A stretch of 34,157 nucleotides of DNA from JBFXDI01 sp050181295 (GTDB lineage Bacteria; Pseudomonadota; Alphaproteobacteria; Rhizobiales; Aestuariivirgaceae). The notes beneath the pieces are model-generated. The model was not told where the DNA came from. It made no database searches and saw only the letters and a program-made list of their open reading frames with translations. Positions 7,636 through 15,906 of the stretch are shown one piece after another. Position 1 is the stretch's first letter; the number at the start of each line of letters is the position of its first letter. The DNA lies in NCBI GenBank assembly GCA_050181295.1, contig JBFXDI010000029.1, positions 1 to 34,157 of the forward strand. Direction: 5' to 3'. The translations under genes were made by a program, and so were the position numbers.

Positions 7636-8390
7636 GCCGCCTCCGGCAGCGGACGCCGCTCCACGGGACGGAGCGCCGCCTCGAGGAGCTCCGGCCCCGC
7701 GCCAGCCCTGAGGCTGCCCTCGGCCAGCGTGCGCCGGAAGGCGCGGGCTCCGGGCCTACCCTGGAAGAGGCCGATGAGCGGCCGCACCAAGCTCTGGAGC
7801 CGGGCGCCGCGGGCGAGCTCGCGCTCCACGAAGGGCATGTAGGCGCGCACCGCCTCCTCCGGCGTCATGACGGCCGAGGCCGGGTCGAAGAAGCGGCGGT
7901 CCACTTCCATGAGCATGCCGGGGTTCTGATAGGCCGCGCGGCCGAGCATCACGCCGTCCACGTGCTCGAGGTGCCTAGCCGCTTCATCGAGCGAGCCGAT
8001 GCCGCCGTTGATGACGATGGCGAGCTCGGGATGCGCCGCCTTCAGCCGATGCACGAGGCCGTGGTCGAGCGGGGGGATCTCGCGGTTCTCCTTGGGCGAC
8101 AGGCCCTTCAGCCAGGCCTTGCGCGCATGCACCACGAAGGTCGTGCAGCCGGCCTCGGCGACCGTCCGGACGAAGACGTTGAGCGCCACCTCCGGGTCCT
8201 GCTCGTCGATGCCGATGCGGCACTTCACCGTGACGGGGATGGCGACCGCCTCGCGCATGGCCTGAACGCAAGCCGCGACCTGCCTGGGCTCCGCCATGAG
8301 AGCCGCGCCGAAGCAGCCGGACTGCACGCGGTCGGATGGGCAGCCGCAGTTGAGGTTGATCTCGTCGTAGCCCATCGCCTCGCCGATGCG
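7632..8390 (-). CDS. dusA: tRNA-dihydrouridine synthase A, N-terminus lost in scaffold gap
   Basis: The visible 252 residues are the C-terminal three quarters of DusA, an FMN enzyme that reduces uridines in the tRNA D-loop. The catalytic region RIGEAMGYDEINLNCGCPSD is complete, with the catalytic cysteine in CGCPSDRVQSG. TVKCRIGID, FVVHARKAWLKGLSP and VINGGIGS are further FMN- and tRNA-contact motifs of the family. The gene reads in frame up to base 8390, where the N-run starts, so about 65-70 N-terminal residues are missing by comparison with the usual length of about 330. The loss is due to assembly, not mutation. It is followed by gph with a 4-base overlap. Confidence 0.92.
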   Translation of the reverse strand, partial: RIGEAMGYDEINLNCGCPSDRVQSGCFGAALMAEPRQVAACVQAMREAVAIPVTVKCRIGIDEQDPEVALNVFVRTVAEAGCTTFVVHARKAWLKGLSPKENREIPPLDHGLVHRLKAAHPELAIVINGGIGSLDEAARHLEHVDGVMLGRAAYQNPGMLMEVDRRFFDPASAVMTPEEAVRAYMPFVERELARGARLQSLVRPLIGLFQGRPGARAFRRTLAEGSLRAGAGPELLEAALRPVERRPLPEAA

Positions 8391-8490
8391 NNNNNNNNNN
8401 NNNNNNNNNNNNNNNNNNNNNNNNNNNNNNNNNNNNNNNNNNNNNNNNNNNNNNNNNNNNNNNNNNNNNNNNNNNNNNNNNNNNNNNNNN
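8391..8490. other. Scaffold gap of exactly 100 N
   Basis: One hundred N mark an assembly gap of unspecified length. It removes the 5' end of dusA (minus strand) and the 5' end of the DUF899 gene (plus strand), so the true sequence must contain both starts and a divergent promoter region. It is certainly longer than 100 bases if the join is right. Confidence 0.97.
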
Positions 8491-9164
8491 GCGACCAGGT
8501 CGCACGGCTGCGCCGGCAGCTGCCCTGGGTCCGCGTCGACAAGGCCTATACCTTCGAAGCACCCGGAGGCCGGGTTTCACTGGCCGATCTGTTCGACGGC
8601 CGCCCTCAGCTCCTGGTGCAGCATTTCATGTTCGGTCCGGGTTGGGATCAAGGCTGTCCAAGCTGCTCCTACATGGCCGACCATACCGACGGCATGACCG
8701 TTCACCTCGCAAACCGCGATGTGACGATGGTCGCGATCTCGCGGGCGCCGCTTGCCGAAATCGAGCCCTTCCGTCGTCGCATGGGCTGGCGGTTCCCGTG
8801 GGTGTCCTCGTACGGCACCGACTTCAACTACGATTTCGGCGTCACCTTCAGGCCGGAGGAAGTGGCGAAGGGGAAGATCAACTACAACTACGGCCAATGG
8901 TCGCTCGTGGGCGAGGAATGGCCCGGCATCAGCGCGTTCTACAAGGACGACGCCGGCGACATCTTTCACACCTACTCGACCTATGGGCGTGGCGTGGAGG
9001 TGATGATGGGAACGTACCGCCTTCTTGACCTTACGCCGAAGGGCCGCAACGAGCAGGGCTTGGACGACACGATGGATTGGGTGCGTCACCACGATCGTTA
9101 CAAGCCGGAAACGCCTGCGAAGACAGCGTCGAAGGCCGATTCATGCTGCAGCGGGCGCGGTTAG
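8491..9164 (+). CDS. DUF899 (thioredoxin-like) family protein, N-terminus lost in gap
   Basis: The visible 224 residues, reading in frame from base 8493, match the DUF899 family. Recognisable blocks are LPWVRVDKAYTFEAP, SLADLFDGRPQLLVQHFMFG, the CxxC-bearing GCPSCSYMADHTDG, AISRAPLAEIEPFRRRMGW, and FNYDFGVTF. The fold is thioredoxin-like, and the Cys-Pro-Ser-Cys pair suggests a redox role, but no reaction is established to my knowledge. About 25-35 N-terminal residues should lie in the gap. The C-terminus ends in a small cysteine cluster, DSCCSGRG. A short membrane protein gene follows 11 bases later and probably shares the transcript. Confidence 0.86.
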
Positions 9165-9175
9165 AGATACCGGCC

Positions 9176-9445
9176 ATGACCACTCTGACACCAGTTAGTT
9201 CCGATCAGCGGACCTGCCGGGGCGGCCATGCCGCTCCCGGCGCCGCCGGGTGGCTCGGTCTGGCAGCGGCGCCGACCTTCGCGGCGATGGCGCTTTGGTC
9301 GGGGCTGTTCGGCAGCCCGACGGATATCTGCACAGGGATGCCAAATGCCTCGCCGCTAGACGGGATGACGCTCATGTACGCGCTGATGAGCGTGTTCCAT
9401 GCGGGGGCCTGGTTGAGGCCGATTTCCAGCCTGCTCCAGAGCTAA
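9176..9445 (+). CDS. Small hydrophobic membrane protein of unknown function
   Basis: This 89-residue protein has two probable membrane segments: about 26-42 (GWLGLAAAPTFAAMALW) and about 62-80 (MTLMYALMSVFHAGAWL). The C-terminal MYALMSVFHAGAWLRPISS pattern resembles short uncharacterised proteins I recall next to DUF899 genes in alphaproteobacteria. I start it at the ATG at 9176; the open frame extends upstream to 9077, but that part overlaps the DUF899 gene and is probably a shadow. No function can be assigned. The name 'DUF899-associated membrane protein' would be descriptive only. Confidence 0.6.
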   Translation: MTTLTPVSSDQRTCRGGHAAPGAAGWLGLAAAPTFAAMALWSGLFGSPTDICTGMPNASPLDGMTLMYALMSVFHAGAWLRPISSLLQS

Positions 9446-9466
9446 GGGCTTGCCCAAGATCAAGGC

Positions 9467-9510
9467 TTGCGCTCCGTGCCTGCTCATCATATGTAGGTAC
9501 TTGCCTACAT
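9467..9510 (+). promoter_or_regulatory. Promoter with palindromic operator of the toxin-antitoxin pair
   Basis: ATGTAGG (9491-9497) and CCTACAT (9504-9510) are perfect 7-base inverted arms around TACTTG, ending 12 bases before the antitoxin start. A possible promoter, TTGCGC (9467-9472), 17 bases, TATGTA (9490-9495), puts the -10 element inside the left arm. Phd/YefM antitoxins bind such palindromes and repress their own operon, so this is a likely autoregulatory operator. Confidence 0.65.
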
Positions 9511-9522
9511 CGGAGGTGCGCC

Positions 9523-9777
9523 GTGACCATCACCACTCTTTCCAGCCGCGAGTTGAACCATGATGTCAGCCGCGCCAAGAAGGCGGCGCAGAGCGGTCCT
9601 GTCGTCATCACCGACCGGGGCAAACCCTCCCATGTGCTGATGACCTATGACGAGTTCCAACGCCTGACCGGCAAGCGCCGCAGTCTCGTGGAAGCCTTGG
9701 CCATGTCCGGTCTTTCTGACATCGACTTCGATCCGCCGCGCGCCGAGATCACGCCGCGCCGGATCGACCTGTTGTGA
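9523..9777 (+). CDS. Type II antitoxin, Phd/YefM family
   Basis: This 84-residue DNA-binding antitoxin has the Phd/YefM N-terminal fold in SSRELNHDVSRAKKAAQ followed by GPVVITDRGKPSHVLMTYDE, then a variable toxin-binding tail rich in acidic residues and proline (SDIDFDPPRAEITP). The GTG at 9523 is chosen because CGGAGG at 9511-9516 lies 6 bases upstream; longer open frame to the left lacks the family pattern and crosses the operator. The stop overlaps the toxin start (GTGA), the usual coupling that keeps antitoxin in excess. It should neutralise the PIN toxin and repress the operon through the palindrome at 9491-9510. Confidence 0.9.
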   Translation: MTITTLSSRELNHDVSRAKKAAQSGPVVITDRGKPSHVLMTYDEFQRLTGKRRSLVEALAMSGLSDIDFDPPRAEITPRRIDLL

Positions 9778-10196
9778 GCTATCTGCTCGACACCAACGTC
9801 ATCTCCGAACTGCGCAAGATCGGCGACGGCAAGGCCGACGCCAATGTCGTGACCTGGATCGGCGCGGAGGACACGGCAAATTTCTTCATCTCTGCGATCG
9901 CCATCCTCGAACTAGAACGCGGAGTTCTCGGCGTCCAGCGCCGCGATGCCGTGCAGGGTGCGCGTCTACGCACTTGGCTCGACAATCACATCCGGCCGGA
10001 GTTCTCCGGGCGCATCCTGCCCATCGATGACGCCATTGCAACGCGCTGCGCGCATCTGCATATCCCTGACCGACGCAATGAAGTCGATGCGCTGATCGCC
10101 GCCACGGCGCTGGTTCACGGTTTGACCATAGTGACGCGCAATGTCCGGGATTTTGAGGGAACTGGGGTCGTCGTGATCGACCCTTGGCAGGGCTGA
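9774..10196 (+). CDS. Type II toxin, PIN-domain ribonuclease (VapC/FitB-like)
   Basis: This 140-residue PIN-domain protein carries the acidic set that binds Mg2+/Mn2+: Asp6 in LLDTNVISEL, Glu46/Glu48 in AILELERG, Asp105 in NEVDALIAATA, and Asp126 in TRNVRDFEG. Family members cleave specific RNAs, often initiator tRNA or rRNA, to halt growth until the antitoxin is restored. FitB-type partners pair with a different antitoxin class, so 'VapC-like' is the safer label. It starts at a GTG inside the antitoxin stop. All catalytic residues are intact, so the module looks active. It ends 45 bases before the LexA box of imuA. Confidence 0.91.
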   Translation: MSYLLDTNVISELRKIGDGKADANVVTWIGAEDTANFFISAIAILELERGVLGVQRRDAVQGARLRTWLDNHIRPEFSGRILPIDDAIATRCAHLHIPDRRNEVDALIAATALVHGLTIVTRNVRDFEGTGVVVIDPWQG

Positions 10197-10241
10197 TCGA
10201 CCCTCTGCATTGCTCAAACCCAAAATCGTCACGCTTGCAAT

Positions 10242-10256
10242 GTTCCTGTTTTGTTC
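10242..10256 (+). promoter_or_regulatory. LexA (SOS) box upstream of imuA
   Basis: GTTC at 10242-10245 and GTTC at 10253-10256 are separated by exactly 7 bases. This is the direct-repeat GTTC-N7-GTTC site recognised by alphaproteobacterial LexA. It ends 29 bases before the imuA ATG. imuA-imuB-dnaE2 cassettes are classical SOS targets, so location and gene identity agree. Confidence 0.88.
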
Positions 10257-10285
10257 TAAACTGCCGATCGAACAGAACATTGCCC

Positions 10286-11059
10286 ATGAAACCCGCCCTG
10301 ACCCTTCTGCAAGGGGGCCGGACCGAAGCCCTCGCCGATCTCCGCCGTTTCCTGGCGAGGATGGAGGGATTCCGGCCCGGGACGCAGGCTCTCCCGCTCG
10401 GCCTGCCGGCGCTCGATCGTTTCCTCCCGCAGGAAGGGCTTGCCTTCGGGGTCCTGCACGAGGTGGCGCCGGACAAGCCCGACGACATGCCCGCCGCCTT
10501 CGGTTTCCTCCTGGCGGTCCTTTCCCGCCTTCCGTCGGAAGGGCCGCTCATCCTCGTCCTTCCTGCACGCGACGAGGGACTCGGGGGCGTGCCGCACGGA
10601 CACGGCCTCAACGGTTTCGGGATCGATCCCGCCCGTCTTCTCCTGGTCGAGACGGGCCAGGAGAAGCAGACGCTCTGGGCGATCGAGGAGGCCCTGCGCT
10701 CGGGGCTGCCCCTTGCCGTCGCGGGCCTCACGGGCAAGGGGCTTACCCTCAAGGCGAGCCAGCGGCTGCAGCTCGCGGCGGAAGCCTCGGGCGCCTTCCT
10801 CATGCTGCTGCGCCCGCCCGGCGCCTGGGCCGCGAACGCGGCGGCGACGCGCTGGATCGTCCGCGCCGCCCCATCGGCGCGCGACCGTTTCGGCCTCCTC
10901 GCCGGCTGGCGCTGGCGGGTGAGCCTCATGCGCAGCCGCAATGGAAGATCGGGCGAGTGGTTGGTGGAGTATGATCATGCCGCGCATCGTTTCAGTCTGG
11001 CTGCCCCGCTGGCCGATCCTGCGCTTTCTGGCGCAGCAGGCAAAAAGTCCATCGCCTGA
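10286..11059 (+). CDS. imuA: Mutasome RecA-like protein ImuA
   Basis: This 257-residue distant RecA/SulA-like protein heads the imuA-imuB-dnaE2 cassette. Family features include LGLPALDRFLPQEGL with VLHEVAP near residues 40-70, the LILVLPARDEGLGGVPHG block where RecA-like proteins have a Walker region, and FGIDPARLLLVETGQEKQTLWAIEEALRSG split across about 115-150. It has no obvious intact Walker A motif, as is usual for ImuA. The ATG at 10286 was chosen because it follows the LexA box at a sensible distance and the upstream open frame lies in the preceding gene and regulatory region. In SOS mutagenesis ImuA and ImuB help load DnaE2. The C-terminal 83 bases overlap imuB. Confidence 0.87.
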   Translation: MKPALTLLQGGRTEALADLRRFLARMEGFRPGTQALPLGLPALDRFLPQEGLAFGVLHEVAPDKPDDMPAAFGFLLAVLSRLPSEGPLILVLPARDEGLGGVPHGHGLNGFGIDPARLLLVETGQEKQTLWAIEEALRSGLPLAVAGLTGKGLTLKASQRLQLAAEASGAFLMLLRPPGAWAANAAATRWIVRAAPSARDRFGLLAGWRWRVSLMRSRNGRSGEWLVEYDHAAHRFSLAAPLADPALSGAAGKKSIA

Positions 11060-12551
11060 GCCGGTCGATCCGACCCGACCCTTCGTGCTCGCGGCTGAGG
11101 TTGCTGGTGGCCCCCGCATCGCGGCGCTCAATGCAGCAGCGGAGGCGGAGGGCCTCGCCGTCCACGACCGGCTGGCCGACGCCCGGGCGCGCGCCGGATA
11201 TCTGCAGGCCCGCCCTATCGACCTGCAGGCGGATGCCGCGGCGCTCCGGCGGCTGGCGCTCTGGGCCACGCGCTACACGCCCTCTGTCTCGCCCTGGGGT
11301 GAAGACGAGGGCGCAGACGGCCTCACTCTCGACGTCACGGGCGCCTCGCATCTCCTCGGCGGCGAGGAGGCGCTCATTGCCGATCTCGGGCGCAGGCTCG
11401 AAGCCTTCGGCCTGCCGGCGCGGTTCGCCGTGGCCGGCACGGCGGGCGCGGCCTGGGGGCTTTCCCGCTTCCATGCCTCGGGAAAGCTGGCCCTGCCGCC
11501 GGGTGAGGAGGAGGCGGCGTTGAAGCCCCTTCCCATCGAGGCCCTTCGTCTCGATGTGGCCACCCGGCAGACGCTCCGGCGGCTCGGCCTCAAGCGCGTC
11601 GGAGACCTCATCGGCAAGCCGCGCGATCCCTTCGCGGCGCGCTTCGAGACGGCGCTGCTCAAGCGCCTCGACCAGGCGCTCGGGAAAACGCGCGAGCCCC
11701 TGGCCTTCCTCACACCTCCCCCCGCCTACCGAAGCTTCCGGCACCTTCTGGAGCCTGTCTTCTCCCAGGAAGCCGTGGTGGCGGTCGCATCGCGACTCAT
11801 GCGGAAGCTCGCTTCGGCCCTTGCGCGCGACGGCATGGGCGCACGTGCTTTAAGCCTCACGCTCTACCGCGTGGATGGCGAGACCTCGGCGCTCGACATC
11901 GAGATGGCGCAGGCCACGCGCGATCCCGCCCATGTGGCGCGCCTCATCGATCTCCGGCTCGAGCGCATCGCTTCCGGGATCGACGCGGGCTTCGGCTTTG
12001 AGACGTTGGCGCTCGAGGTCACGCGCGCCGAGCCCCTCGATGCGCGGCAGGGCGAATTCCCATCCGCCGCCCGAAGCCGCGCAGAAAAATCGGAACGTCT
12101 CGCCGCGCTCGTCGATGCGCTGCGGCAAAAGCTCGGACCTCAAAGCGTGCGGCGGCTCAAACCCGTCGAAAGCCATCTGCCGGAACGGGCGGTAACCCCT
12201 TCCTCTCCCGAAAACCTTCTGCCGGCCTGGCCCGCAGCCGATCCGGCACGGCTGCGTCCGCTCCTTCTCCTGCCGCGCGCGGAGCCGGCGGACGTCACGG
12301 CGTCCGTGCCGGAAGGGCCGCCCAGGCGCTTCCGCTGGCGCGGCGTCATGCGCAACGTCGCGCGCGCGCAAGGCCCCGAGCGCATCGGCGCCGAATGGTG
12401 GCGCAACCCCGCCTCCCGCCGCCCTCCCCTGACGCGGGACTACTACATGGTGGAAGACGAGGGTGGTCGCCGTTTCTGGCTCTGCCGCGAGGGCATCCCC
12501 GGCCGCGAGACGGAGTCCTCCCGCTGGTTCGTGCACGGGCTCTTCGGGTGA
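10977..12551 (+). CDS. imuB: Y-family polymerase-like mutasome protein ImuB
   Basis: This 524-residue protein is related to Y-family DNA polymerases. ImuB proteins lack the polymerase acidic residues and act as an adaptor between the beta clamp, ImuA and DnaE2. Visible blocks are MPRIVSVWLPRWPILRF at the start, LTLDVTGASHLLGGEEAL at about 115-135, an HhH-like TRQTLRRLGLKRVGDLIGKP at about 190-210, and a long C-terminal region ending in RRFWLCREG and RWFVHGLFG typical of ImuB. I use the ATG at 10977, with GGAG 7 bases upstream; an ATG at 10971 is in frame two codons earlier. It overlaps imuA by 83 bases and is followed by dnaE2 after 4 bases, so the three genes form one operon. Confidence 0.9.
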   Translation: MPRIVSVWLPRWPILRFLAQQAKSPSPEPVDPTRPFVLAAEVAGGPRIAALNAAAEAEGLAVHDRLADARARAGYLQARPIDLQADAAALRRLALWATRYTPSVSPWGEDEGADGLTLDVTGASHLLGGEEALIADLGRRLEAFGLPARFAVAGTAGAAWGLSRFHASGKLALPPGEEEAALKPLPIEALRLDVATRQTLRRLGLKRVGDLIGKPRDPFAARFETALLKRLDQALGKTREPLAFLTPPPAYRSFRHLLEPVFSQEAVVAVASRLMRKLASALARDGMGARALSLTLYRVDGETSALDIEMAQATRDPAHVARLIDLRLERIASGIDAGFGFETLALEVTRAEPLDARQGEFPSAARSRAEKSERLAALVDALRQKLGPQSVRRLKPVESHLPERAVTPSSPENLLPAWPAADPARLRPLLLLPRAEPADVTASVPEGPPRRFRWRGVMRNVARAQGPERIGAEWWRNPASRRPPLTRDYYMVEDEGGRRFWLCREGIPGRETESSRWFVHGLFG

Positions 12552-12555
12552 TGCC

Positions 12556-15500
12556 ATGGCAGCCTATGCCGAACTCGCCGTCACCACGAACTTCTCCTTC
12601 CTGCGCGGGGCCTCGCACCCGCGGGAGATGGTCGCGACCGCCGAGGCCCTTGGGCTCTCGGGCATCGGCATCGCCGACCGCAACAGCCTCGCCGGCGTGG
12701 TCAGGGCCTACGACGCCTGGAAACAAGAGAAGAGGATCCGGCTCCTCGTCGGCGCGCGGCTCGTGACGAAAGACGGGTTCGAGACGATCGCCTATCCGAC
12801 CGAGCGCCAAGCCTATGGGCGTCTCTGCCGGCTCCTCACGGAGGGCAATATCCGAGCGAAGAAAGGCGAATGCCATATCACCTTCGAGGAAGTGCTGGCG
12901 GCGTCGGAAGGCCAGATGCTGATCATCCTGCCGCCCGACGATCTCACTTCCCCCTTCACGGAACGACTCGGCCTCCTGGCGAAGGCGGCGCCCGGCCGCA
13001 CATATCTTGCGGGCGTGCATCGGATGCGGGGCGACGAGCCGAGGCGGCTGGGCCTCCTTGCCGAGCTCGGGGAGCGCCTCGGCGCGCCGCTCGTCGCGAT
13101 CAACGACGTCCACCATCATGTGCCGGAGCGGCGGCTGCTCGCCGACATCGTCACCTGCATCCGCGAGAAATGCACCATTGCGGAAGCGGGCTTCCGGCTC
13201 TCCGTGAACGCCGAGCGGCACCTCAAGCCGCCGGAGGAGATGGCGGAGCTGTTCAAGGACTTCCCGGAAGCGTTGGCGCGCACGATCGAGATCGTGGAGG
13301 CCTGCCGGTTCTCCCTCGAGGATCTGAAGAACGAGTATCCGGACGAGCCCGTCCCCAAGGGCAAGACGGCTCAGGCACATCTGGAAGACCTGACCTGGGA
13401 GGGAGCGAGACGGCGCTATCCCAAGCACCTCCATCCAGCTGGCATTCCCGAGGACGTGGAGCAGACGATCCGGAAGGAACTCGGACTCATCGCGAAGCTC
13501 GGCTATGCGCGCTACTTCCTCACCGTGCACGATGTGGTCGCCTTCGCGCGCTCGCAGGACATTCTCTGCCAGGGACGCGGCTCGGCCGCCAATAGCGCCG
13601 TCTGCTACTGCCTCGGGATCACCGAGGTGAACCCGACGACGACAAAGCTTCTCTTCGCCCGCTTCATTTCCGAGAACCGCGGCGAGCCGCCCGACATCGA
13701 CGTGGACTTCGAGCACGAACGGCGTGAGGAGGTGATCCAGCACGTCTACAAGCGGTACGGGCGCGACAGGGCCGCCATCTGCGCCACCGTCATCCACTAC
13801 CGCTCGAGGCGCGCCATCCGCGAGGTCGGCAAGGTTCTCGGCCTGACGCCGGACGTCACGGCGGCGCTCGCCAAGACGGTGTGGGGCATCAGCGGCGAGG
13901 GGATCGCCGAGGACCACATCCGGCAGGTCGGCCTCGACCCCGCCAACCCCGCGATCCGGCAGGCGACGGAACTCGCCTTCGCGCTCATAGGCTTTCCCCG
14001 TCACCTCTCGCAGCATGTCGGCGGCTTCATCCTGACGCGCGAGCGGCTGGACGAGACGGTGCCGATCGGCAACGGCGCCATGGAGGATCGCACCTTCGTC
14101 GAATGGGACAAGGACGACATCGACACGCTGGGGCTCATGAAGGTCGATGTGCTGGCGCTCGGCATGCTGAGCTGTCTCAGACGGGGACTCGACCTCCTCA
14201 AGCATCACTATGGCGAGCACCATACACTGGCGAGCGTCCTGCAGGAGAAAAAGGGCCAGGAGGAAGTCTACGGCATGCTGTCGAAGGCCGACTCCGTCGG
14301 CGTGTTCCAGGTGGAGAGCCGGGCGCAGATGTCCATGCTGCCGCGGCTCAGGCCCGAAAAATTCTACGACCTCGTGATCGAGGTGGCGATCGTGCGGCCC
14401 GGTCCGATCCAGGGCGACATGGTGCACCCCTATCTGCGGCGGCGCGAAAAGCCCGACGAGGTTCACTATCCTGGACCCGATCCCGCCCACGGACACAAGG
14501 ATGAGCTGAAGGAGGTCCTGATAAGGACGCTCGGCGTGCCGCTCTTCCAGGAACAGGCGATGCAGATCGCCATCACGGCGGCGAAGTTCACGCCCGACGA
14601 GGCGGACGGGCTCCGGCGCGCCATGGCGACCTTCCGGCACAACGGCACCGTGCATCTCTTCCGCGACAAGTTCATCGAAGGCATGGTGCGGCGCGGCTAC
14701 GAACGCGATTTCGCCGAGGGCTGCTTCCGCCAGATCGAGGGTTTCGGCGAATACGGCTTTCCCGAGAGCCACGCGGCGAGCTTCGCGCTCCTCGTCTATG
14801 TTTCCGCCTGGATGAAGTGCCACCACCCGGAAGTCTTCTGCGCCGCCATCCTCAACAGCCAGCCCATGGGCTTCTACCAGCCGGCGCAGCTCGTGCGCGA
14901 CGCGCGCGAGCATAAGGTCGAGGTGCGGCAAGTCGATATCAACTATAGCGATTGGGACTGCACGCTGGAGCCGGCCTCCGAGGGCTCGAAATATCCTCAA
15001 GCCGTGCGGCTCGGCTTCCGCCTGGTCCAGGGTTTAGGGAAGGAGGAGATCGAGCACCTCGTGGCGGCGCGCGGCAATGCCTATGCCAGTATCGAGCGCC
15101 TGGCGGCCGTCTCCGGCGTCACGCGCTTCACGATCGAGCGGCTGGCCGAAGCGGACGCCTTCCGCTCCATGGATCTCGACCGGCGCAATGCGCTCTGGGC
15201 GGCGCGGCGGCTCGACACCCTGGGCATCCGGCGCACGGGGCGGAAGCCGTCATCGGAGAAGGAAAAGACGAAGAGGGAAGAAGACAAGGAGCCGCCGCTT
15301 CCCCTGTTCGCGCCCCACATGAGCGACGAGCTTTTCCCGGAACCCGAGATCCTTCTACCGGAAATGCCGCTGCCGGAGCACGTGGCAGAAGATTATCTGG
15401 TGACGGGGCTGTCGCTGAAAGAGCATCCCGTCACCTTCTTCCGCCCGGAACTTGCCGCGCGCGGGGTCCTGCCGAACAAGCTACTGCGCGAAGGCGGACC

Positions 15501-15849
15501 CGCGCACGACAGCCTCGTAACGGTGTCAGGACTTGTCCTCATCCGCCAGCAGCCCGGAACCTCGAAGGGCGTGATCTTCATGACGCTCGAGGACGAGACC
15601 GGTATCGCCAATATCGTCGTCTGGCGGAAGGTGTTTGAGGCGAACCGGCGCACCGTCATGACATCGCGCTTCCTTGCAGTTCGCGGACGCCTGCAGCGCG
15701 CAGGCCTTGTGGTGCATGTGATCGCGCAGTCCTTCATGGACCTGACCGACGATCTCCGCCGGCTGCGGGGCGATGATCTCTTCGCACCGAAGCTGCCCGG
15801 CCTGCCCTCGAGCGAGCCGCCGCTGCTGAAGAGCCGCGACTTCCATTGA
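12556..15849 (+). CDS. dnaE2: Error-prone DNA polymerase III alpha subunit DnaE2 (ImuC)
   Basis: This 1097-residue C-family polymerase carries out SOS-induced translesion synthesis. The N-terminal PHP domain begins YAELAVTTNFSFLRGASHP, the histidine-poor version found in DnaE2. The polymerase core has the catalytic aspartates in PDIDVDFEHERREE (from about residue 379), the SVGVFQVESRAQMSMLPRL block and the fingers region FGEYGFPESHAASFALLVY. A C-terminal OB domain (GVIFMTLEDETGIANIVVW) follows, ending in the family-typical KSRDFH. A charged insertion (about 900-925, rich in Lys and Glu) separates the helix-hairpin-helix region from the OB domain. The length is normal for DnaE2. It is the last gene of the LexA-controlled cassette and is convergent with the M24 gene 57 bases downstream. 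Confidence 0.97.
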   Translation: MAAYAELAVTTNFSFLRGASHPREMVATAEALGLSGIGIADRNSLAGVVRAYDAWKQEKRIRLLVGARLVTKDGFETIAYPTERQAYGRLCRLLTEGNIRAKKGECHITFEEVLAASEGQMLIILPPDDLTSPFTERLGLLAKAAPGRTYLAGVHRMRGDEPRRLGLLAELGERLGAPLVAINDVHHHVPERRLLADIVTCIREKCTIAEAGFRLSVNAERHLKPPEEMAELFKDFPEALARTIEIVEACRFSLEDLKNEYPDEPVPKGKTAQAHLEDLTWEGARRRYPKHLHPAGIPEDVEQTIRKELGLIAKLGYARYFLTVHDVVAFARSQDILCQGRGSAANSAVCYCLGITEVNPTTTKLLFARFISENRGEPPDIDVDFEHERREEVIQHVYKRYGRDRAAICATVIHYRSRRAIREVGKVLGLTPDVTAALAKTVWGISGEGIAEDHIRQVGLDPANPAIRQATELAFALIGFPRHLSQHVGGFILTRERLDETVPIGNGAMEDRTFVEWDKDDIDTLGLMKVDVLALGMLSCLRRGLDLLKHHYGEHHTLASVLQEKKGQEEVYGMLSKADSVGVFQVESRAQMSMLPRLRPEKFYDLVIEVAIVRPGPIQGDMVHPYLRRREKPDEVHYPGPDPAHGHKDELKEVLIRTLGVPLFQEQAMQIAITAAKFTPDEADGLRRAMATFRHNGTVHLFRDKFIEGMVRRGYERDFAEGCFRQIEGFGEYGFPESHAASFALLVYVSAWMKCHHPEVFCAAILNSQPMGFYQPAQLVRDAREHKVEVRQVDINYSDWDCTLEPASEGSKYPQAVRLGFRLVQGLGKEEIEHLVAARGNAYASIERLAAVSGVTRFTIERLAEADAFRSMDLDRRNALWAARRLDTLGIRRTGRKPSSEKEKTKREEDKEPPLPLFAPHMSDELFPEPEILLPEMPLPEHVAEDYLVTGLSLKEHPVTFFRPELAARGVLPNKLLREGGPAHDSLVTVSGLVLIRQQPGTSKGVIFMTLEDETGIANIVVWRKVFEANRRTVMTSRFLAVRGRLQRAGLVVHVIAQSFMDLTDDLRRLRGDDLFAPKLPGLPSSEPPLLKSRDFH

Positions 15850-15906
15850 GGACCCATGCAGCTTTCCCTGCCGTTGCCGAAGCGCCTGAGATACCTTTCC
15901 CGGCCG

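Noticed and set aside
12346..15000. 884-codon minus-strand open frame
   Set aside because: It is antisense to dnaE2, with no start context, signal or family pattern; it is a codon-bias shadow.
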